A stretch of DNA of 10,937 nucleotides from an uncultured Ruminococcus sp. (lineage in GTDB: Bacteria > Bacillota > Clostridia > Oscillospirales > Ruminococcaceae), in the NCBI GenBank assembly GCA_947589205.1, contig CANQCJ010000061.1, forward strand, positions 1 through 10,937, written 5' to 3'. The notes beneath the pieces were generated by a model. The model was not told where the DNA came from. It worked only from the letters and a program-made list of their open reading frames with translations, and made no database searches. Positions 7,796 through 10,937 of the stretch are shown here, piece after piece. Positions within the stretch are counted from its first letter, which is position 1. The number at the start of each line of letters is the position of its first letter. A program made the translations under genes and the position numbers.

Positions 7796-8623
7796 ATGGA
7801 TATCGTAAACATCAATGTGAATTACAAAAAAGCGGGTCTTGACGACCCCGGCTTTCAGCCGACGCTGGAATGTCACGTTCCCAAAATTTATGACGAGACC
7901 GGCAAAAGAAAACGCCGCGCTGTTCTCATCTGCCCCGGCGGCGGCTACGATTACTGCTCGGAACGCGAAGCCGCTCCCGTCGCCTACAGATTTTTGGGCG
8001 CGGGCTTTGCCGCTTTCATTCTAAGATATTCCTGCGTTGATAAAAAATTCCCGACCGCTCTGCTCGAATGCGCGGCTTCGGTCAAATACATTAGAGAAAA
8101 CGCCGAACGCTTTGACATAGATCCCGATAAAATAGCAGTTATCGGCTTTTCGGCGGGCGGTCATCTTGCCGCCTGCATGGCTAACCTCTGGAATTCAAGC
8201 CTGCTCTCCGACACGCTTGAATGCGATCCTCAAACACTAAAGGTAAACGCCTCGGTGCTCTGCTATCCGGTCATACTTTCCGACCCTGCGCTCACTCACG
8301 AGGGTTCTATCGCCAATCTTATCTGCCACAAGCACGACCCGGAATTAAGGGAATTTCTCTCGATGGACAAGCGGGTAGGCCCGCAGACCCCGCCGACCTT
8401 TATCTGGCACTGCGCGGACGACGGCTGCGTTCCGGTGGAAAACTCGCTTTACTATATGACCGCGCTTTCAAAAGCGCACATTCCCTTTGAAGCGCACATC
8501 TACCCGCAGGGCGGTCACGGTCTCGCTATGTGCGACAGCACGAGCGCGACTTGGGAGGGTCACATTCAGCCGGACGCGGCTAAGTGGGCTGAATGCTGCA
8601 TAAGCCGGCTCAACAAAATTTGA
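7796..8623 (+). CDS. Alpha/beta-hydrolase esterase, acetyl-esterase-like
   Basis: This 275-residue protein is close to the size of single-domain alpha/beta-hydrolase esterases. An HGG-like oxyanion loop appears as CPGGGYDYCS (residues about 46-55), the nucleophile elbow is GFSAGG with S119, the probable acid is D209 in HCADDGCVPVENS, and the histidine is H241 in PQGGHGLA. Relatives include dienelactone-hydrolase-like enzymes and xylan or other carbohydrate acetylesterases. No signal peptide is seen, so it is probably cytoplasmic. AGGAG (7782-7786) lies 9 nt before the ATG. It is the last gene of the plus-strand cluster, with a strong terminator just behind. Proximity to the GH2 gene suggests removal of acetyl groups from imported oligosaccharides, but that role is inferred from context only. 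Confidence 0.87.
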   Translation: MDIVNINVNYKKAGLDDPGFQPTLECHVPKIYDETGKRKRRAVLICPGGGYDYCSEREAAPVAYRFLGAGFAAFILRYSCVDKKFPTALLECAASVKYIRENAERFDIDPDKIAVIGFSAGGHLAACMANLWNSSLLSDTLECDPQTLKVNASVLCYPVILSDPALTHEGSIANLICHKHDPELREFLSMDKRVGPQTPPTFIWHCADDGCVPVENSLYYMTALSKAHIPFEAHIYPQGGHGLAMCDSTSATWEGHIQPDAAKWAECCISRLNKI

Positions 8624-8632
8624 TAAAACTAA

Positions 8633-8668
8633 GACCGTCTGCAAAAAACACAGACGGTCGTTTTTTTT
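8633..8668 (+). terminator. Rho-independent terminator after the esterase gene
   Basis: GACCGTCTG (8633-8641) pairs perfectly with CAGACGGTC (8651-8659) around a 9-nt loop, and is followed by G and eight T. The T-run touches the stop codon of the convergent cotJC gene. On the minus strand the stem is followed by TTAGTTTTATC, so it may also terminate cotJABC. Confidence 0.9.
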
Positions 8669-9266
8669 ACTTTTTATCAAAGGCAGGATTAAATGCGTAG
8701 AAATTTTTAGCGTCAAGCTGGTCGGTCGTCATTCGCAGACCCTCGCCGAAACGCTGGAAATGCACTATCTCGCGCTCTCTTAAAAACTTTATCGGATCTC
8801 TGACGTCCGGATCGTCCGCCAAACGCAGGATATTATCATAGCTCAAACGCGCCTTCTGCTCCGCCGCAAGATCCTCGTGAAGATCGGCTATCGGATCTCC
8901 CGTCGACTGGATATAATCGGCGGTGAAGCCGACGCCGTTCGCATCGGCGGGATATATGCCCGTCGTATGGTTTACATAGTACGCGTCAAAGCCCGATTCC
9001 GCTATCTGCTTCGGCGTTAGATTCCTTGTAAGCTGGTAGATTATCGCGGAAACTATCTCGGCGTGCGCAAGCTCTTCTGTACCAATATCTGTTAAAATTC
9101 CCTGAACCTGTCTGCAAGGCATGGTGTAACGCTGGCTCAAATAGCGGCTTGCCGCGCCCATTTCTCCGTCCGGTCCGCCGAGCTGGGCTAAGATCACCTT
9201 AGCGAGCGCGGGGTTCGGATTTTTAATATTTACCGGATATTCGAGAGTTTTTTCATATTTCCACAT
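8667..9266 (-). CDS. cotJC: Spore coat protein CotJC, manganese-catalase family
   Basis: This 199-residue protein matches CotJC, a ferritin-like four-helix protein of the manganese catalase family found in the spore coat. The candidate dimanganese ligands are all present: E35 (GPDGEMGAA), E65 and H68 (TEELAHAE), E136 (LAAEQKAR) and H169 (REIVHFQRFGEGL). Their spacing agrees with known Mn catalases, so peroxide disproportionation is plausible. It is the third gene of cotJABC. Its ATG overlaps the cotJB TGA by one base (TGATG), which implies translational coupling. Like other CotJC proteins it is shorter than full Mn catalases. Expression in the mother cell under sigma-E is known in B. subtilis and only presumed here. 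Confidence 0.95.
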   Translation of the reverse strand: MWKYEKTLEYPVNIKNPNPALAKVILAQLGGPDGEMGAASRYLSQRYTMPCRQVQGILTDIGTEELAHAEIVSAIIYQLTRNLTPKQIAESGFDAYYVNHTTGIYPADANGVGFTADYIQSTGDPIADLHEDLAAEQKARLSYDNILRLADDPDVRDPIKFLREREIVHFQRFGEGLRMTTDQLDAKNFYAFNPAFDKK

Positions 9267-9523
9267 CAGCTTTCACCCCTTTCCCACGGAAACGCCTGAG
9301 CGACCCAGTCCCAATAGCCGTCGGCTTTGCTGTCGGCGGCGGTGATAGGGCCGTATTTCTCCTGATACTCCGCCGTCAGCTTCTTTACCTCTTCGCTCTT
9401 TGTTCGGAAATATTTAAGTCCCTCGGAGCAGGTCGGGTGGCTGTCAAGATAAAGGTTTATCTCCACAAGCGCAAAGCGCGCCGCCTGAAGCCGCCTCAGA
9501 AGCTTTTGCCTTTCACTTGACAT
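9266..9523 (-). CDS. cotJB: Spore coat protein CotJB
   Basis: This 85-residue protein is CotJB: an N-terminal amphipathic helix (KLLRRLQAARFALVEINLYL), the conserved segment LDSHPTCSEGLKYF, and a C-terminal Trp/Tyr-rich part (GYWDWVAQAFPWERG). It is small and cytoplasmic, and is deposited in the spore coat together with CotJA and CotJC; its biochemical role is not known. AGGAGG, inside the end of cotJA, precedes the ATG at 9523 and fixes the start. It overlaps cotJA by 11 nt and cotJC by 1 nt, so the three proteins are probably made in coordinated amounts. Confidence 0.93.
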   Translation of the reverse strand: MSSERQKLLRRLQAARFALVEINLYLDSHPTCSEGLKYFRTKSEEVKKLTAEYQEKYGPITAADSKADGYWDWVAQAFPWERGES

Positions 9524-9752
9524 TTTTCACCGCCTCCTCTCCGATAAACGGCTTGTCGAGCGAGGGGAAGATCGTCGCTCTTTCAAGCGCGGTGGACTGA
9601 TCGTACGGCTTTTCCCAGCTTTGGAAGGGTACATACGCCATCGCAAGCGGTGTTTCCTTGGGGAATTTTCCCGCCGGCATCATGCAGTCGCTGAGATCGC
9701 AGCCCTCCGCCGGCATCAGCTTTGAGAAAAATTCTTCGTCAAAACCGTCCAT
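9513..9752 (-). CDS. cotJA: Spore coat-associated protein CotJA
   Basis: This 79-residue first gene of cotJABC has the family core PLAMAYVPFQSWEKPYD followed by ALERATIFPSLDKPFIG. The upstream residues ending in MPAGKFPKE vary among homologues. CotJA is thought to help assemble CotJC into the coat in Bacillus. The start is supported by AGGAGGT (on the complement, about 9760-9766) 7 nt before the ATG. The upstream spacer of about 285 nt should hold the promoter, but I could not identify a convincing sigma-E or sigma-K site. Confidence 0.92.
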   Translation of the reverse strand: MDGFDEEFFSKLMPAEGCDLSDCMMPAGKFPKETPLAMAYVPFQSWEKPYDQSTALERATIFPSLDKPFIGEEAVKNVK

Positions 9753-9900
9753 TAGTATTACCTCCTGTTTTGTTGTTTTTTGCTGCCTTATGCTACAGAT
9801 TATGACATCAAACGATATTTTGACACAAAATTTTCGCTGTTTAAGAACGCAAAAAACACACCTCGTACAGAGCGGATATATGTATATATATCTTATATAT

Positions 9901-9954
9901 AAAATACCGTATATGGTATCTGTATCATATGTGAAATATCATATGCGGTATTTT
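9901..9954. repeat. 15-bp inverted repeat in the AT-rich spacer upstream of cotJA
   Basis: AAAATACCGTATATG (9901-9915) is complementary to CATATGCGGTATTTT (9940-9954) at every position apart from one T/G wobble, with a 24-nt loop that itself contains CATATG. The flank at 9876-9900 is alternating TA-rich. On the minus strand it lies downstream of the Nif11-like gene's terminator and about 150 nt upstream of cotJA. It could be a protein-binding or cruciform-prone site, or a second terminator; the function is unknown. Confidence 0.6.
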
Positions 9955-9983
9955 TATCATTTATGCCGTACGCTTTAAAAAAC

Positions 9984-10009
9984 AAAAAAGGAGCGGAAGG
10001 CTCCGCCCC
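9984..10009 (-). terminator. Rho-independent terminator of the Nif11-like peptide gene
   Basis: On the minus strand GGGGCGGA, a GCCT loop and TCCGCTCC form an 8-bp stem with one G-U pair (complement of 9990-10009), followed by six T. It lies about 30 nt beyond the peptide gene's stop, separating that gene from cotJABC. Confidence 0.82.
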
Positions 10010-10037
10010 TGAACAAAATTTTTATGTTTCACAAAGC

Positions 10038-10271
10038 TCAACCCGGCTGCTTTAAAAATCCGCCGCCAAAGGATGATGCGCTTTTCATACAAAAGCCTCC
10101 TCCTGCGACCGCCTGAAGATCGTCGTCGCTAAGCTCCTCCGAAGCGTTTATCTTGTCAAAATATTCCTCGGCTTCCTTTTCGCTAAGCTCGATACCGTTT
10201 TTCTTTGCGGCTTTCATAAGCTCCTCAGCAGACCTCGCCTGCTTTGCCAATTCAGCGATTTTCTTGTCCAT
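10038..10271 (-). CDS. Nif11-like leader peptide, putative RiPP precursor with double-glycine site
   Basis: This 77-residue protein begins MDKKIAELAKQARSAEELMK, followed by an acidic helix with GIELSEKEAEEYFDKI, then ELSDDDLQAVAGGG. This resembles Nif11-type leaders of ribosomally made, modified peptides, which end in a GG motif cut by a C39-peptidase transporter. The presumed core after residue 59 is FCMKSASSFGGGFLKQPG, with one Cys, three Ser and a glycine run. A longer frame starts at 10310, but GGAGGG (complement of 10279-10284) lies 7 nt before the ATG at 10271. No modifying enzyme, protease or transporter gene is adjacent in the window, so it may be modified in trans or serve another role. 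Such orphan precursors are common in Ruminococcaceae (general knowledge). It has its own predicted promoter and terminator. Confidence 0.77.
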   Translation of the reverse strand: MDKKIAELAKQARSAEELMKAAKKNGIELSEKEAEEYFDKINASEELSDDDLQAVAGGGFCMKSASSFGGGFLKQPG

Positions 10272-10306
10272 AGCTGTACCCTCCGTTCGATTGACCGCGC
10301 AAATTT

Positions 10307-10411
10307 TCAAGCGCGTTTTTCCTTTTGATACTTTTTACGAATAATTTTTAGGTATGTTAGGCTTTTTTCAAAAAATTTTTTACCGCGTTTTTTAAGCCGA
10401 CGTTTACTCAT
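10307..10411 (-). CDS. Possible 34-residue, very basic upstream ORF in the peptide-gene leader
   Basis: An ATG at 10411 opens 34 codons ending in TGA, beginning MSKRRLKKRGKKFFEKSLTY. Sixteen of 34 residues are Lys or Arg. A five-codon ORF (MSKRR) starts at 10425 in the first copy of the tandem repeat, and its TGA overlaps this ATG (ATGA). No Shine-Dalgarno sequence is visible for either. The inferred transcription start near 10424 would make the first ORF almost leaderless. The Lys content may simply reflect A-rich DNA, so coding status is doubtful. Confidence 0.22.
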   Translation of the reverse strand: MSKRRLKKRGKKFFEKSLTYLKIIRKKYQKEKRA

Positions 10412-10425
10412 CGACGTTTACTCAT
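10398..10425. repeat. Tandem 14-bp direct repeat at the inferred transcription start
   Basis: CGACGTTTACTCAT occurs twice back to back (10398-10411 and 10412-10425) with no mismatch. It begins right after the -10 box of the minus-strand promoter, so it covers the inferred start and the first bases of the transcript. It could be a paired operator or a recent tandem duplication. Confidence 0.9.
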
Positions 10426-10430
10426 TAAAT

Positions 10431-10459
10431 ATTATATCACTAAATCAAGATTTTCTCAA
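10431..10459 (-). promoter_or_regulatory. Sigma-A promoter of the Nif11-like peptide transcript
   Basis: On the minus strand TTGAGA (complement of 10454-10459) and TATAAT (complement of 10431-10436) are 17 nt apart. Transcription would start near 10424, leaving a leader of about 150 nt before the peptide's ATG at 10271. Confidence 0.75.
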
Positions 10460-10597
10460 TAACAAGCTCCCGACTTTTAGGAAATCAAATTTGATCTTTA
10501 CGAAATCATATCGCTTGCAAAAGCTCCGCGCTTTCAAGCCTATATGCGCGTATCGTTCTTTTTTAAAAACGCCGCGCGCTTTTTGTCCGAGGCGGCA
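10460..10597. promoter_or_regulatory. Intergenic control region between two divergent promoters
   Basis: No gene was found between about 10426 and 10660. Between the two -35 boxes lie a perfect 12-bp palindrome ATCAAATTTGAT (10484-10495), two GAAATCA direct repeats (10481-10487 and 10502-10508), an imperfect hairpin pairing GCTTG (10513-10517) with CAAGC (10535-10539) and AAAGC (10520-10524) with GCTTT (10530-10534), and a GCCGC/GCGGC inverted repeat (10571-10575 and 10592-10596) just before the plus-strand -35 box. These are candidate operators. The regulator is unknown. Confidence 0.4.
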
Positions 10598-10626
10598 TTG
10601 ACTTATTTATTATAATATGGTATAAT
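10598..10626 (+). promoter_or_regulatory. Sigma-A promoter of the GH26-like gene
   Basis: TTGACT (10598-10603) and TATAAT (10621-10626) have a 17-nt spacer. The inferred start near 10633 gives a leader of about 28 nt that contains AAGGAGG. Confidence 0.82.
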
Positions 10627-10660
10627 TCAGATAAAAAATCAAACAAGGAGGACGTTTGCC

Positions 10661-10937
10661 ATGACACAAAAATGCTTTGAGCCTTGCAATGAAAACGCGC
10701 AGCCGTGCGTTAAAAACGTTATGAAATATCTTTCCGATATCAGCTTTAAAAAAATACTGACCGGACAGCATACGCAGACTATGGCTATGGAGGAGCTGAC
10801 ACACATCAAAGCCGTCACCGGCGAAGAGCCTGCGCTGCTCGGGTTTGAGCTGCTCTCCTATTCGCCGAATATCAATTATCTCGACAGCGACGAGGAATGC
10901 CTGACCGAAGTCGAAGAAAACAAACATACGGTTGAGA
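10661..10937 (+). CDS. Glycoside hydrolase family 26-like protein, N-terminal part, cut by the window edge
   Basis: The frame is open from ATG 10661 to the window end (92 codons). After about 18 variable residues it reads NVMKYLSDISFKKILTGQHTQT, of which ILTGQHTQT and the later GEEPALLGFELLSYSPNI and NYLDSDEECLTEVEEN match the first barrel strands of clostridial GH26 glycosidases, the beta-mannanase family. The catalytic glutamates lie further downstream and are not in this window. AAGGAGG (10645-10651) lies 9 nt before the ATG, and a good sigma-A promoter precedes it. There is no signal peptide, so cytoplasmic action on imported manno-oligosaccharides is possible. It is divergent from the Nif11-like peptide gene and shares the control region with it. 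The family call is based on remembered motifs. Confidence 0.8.
   Translation, partial: MTQKCFEPCNENAQPCVKNVMKYLSDISFKKILTGQHTQTMAMEELTHIKAVTGEEPALLGFELLSYSPNINYLDSDEECLTEVEENKHTVE

Noticed and set aside
9785..9835. Sigma-E-like elements upstream of cotJA (GTCAAAAT and CATAATCT on the minus strand)
   Set aside because: The spacing is only 12 nt and both boxes miss several consensus bases, so it is too weak to annotate even though sigma-E control is expected.
10272..10310. Thirteen-residue N-terminal extension of the Nif11-like peptide
   Set aside because: A strong GGAGGG precedes the inner ATG at 10271, and the usual MDKKI-type leader start lies there.
1..10937. CRISPR array, insertion sequence, prophage or tRNA
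   Set aside because: No regularly spaced repeats, transposase, integrase, phage structural gene or cloverleaf was found on either strand.

Overview
This window looks like chromosomal DNA from an endospore-forming member of the Clostridia, most likely an uncultured gut lineage related to Oscillospiraceae or Ruminococcaceae. The basis is a spmA-like gene, a complete cotJABC spore-coat operon, an AbrB protein with a C-terminal zinc motif, AGGAGG-type ribosome binding sites, sigma-A promoters close to consensus, and glycoside hydrolases typical of gut Firmicutes. The taxonomic placement is inference. No IS element, prophage gene, tRNA, rRNA or CRISPR array was seen.

Layout, left to right. The minus-strand 5' part of a spmA-like gene (1-305, cut by the window edge) faces away from abrB (503-748), which has a sigma-A promoter and a structured leader. 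A terminator that can work in both directions (784-814) separates abrB from a convergent minus-strand gene (835-2235). That gene encodes TPR-like helices, a bacterial SUFU domain and a DUF2185 domain, and it has a perfect TTGACA-17-TATAAT promoter. A divergent promoter drives a plus-strand cluster: GH2 glycosidase (2423-5170), membrane-anchored VanY-like peptidase (5204-6289), MATE efflux protein (about 6384-7778) and alpha/beta-hydrolase esterase (7796-8623). A strong hairpin terminator follows (8633-8668). Next come cotJA-cotJB-cotJC on the minus strand (9752 to 8667) with overlapping reading frames, then an AT-rich spacer with a 15-bp inverted repeat. A 77-residue minus-strand gene (10271-10038) encodes a Nif11-like, double-glycine leader peptide. 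Its inferred promoter lies upstream of a tandem 14-bp repeat. Finally, a plus-strand GH26-like glycosidase begins at 10661 and runs off the window.

Functionally, the window mixes sporulation genes (spmA, cotJABC, possibly abrB) with intracellular carbohydrate turnover. The GH2 enzyme, esterase and GH26-like enzyme all lack visible signal peptides, which suggests processing of imported oligosaccharides. The most unusual items are the orphan Nif11-like precursor with its repeat-containing start region, the orphan SUFU/DUF2185 fusion, and a VanY-like peptidase in which the usual catalytic Glu position holds Tyr. I do not see a complete, clearly new multi-gene system. The best candidate is the peptide locus at 10038-10460.
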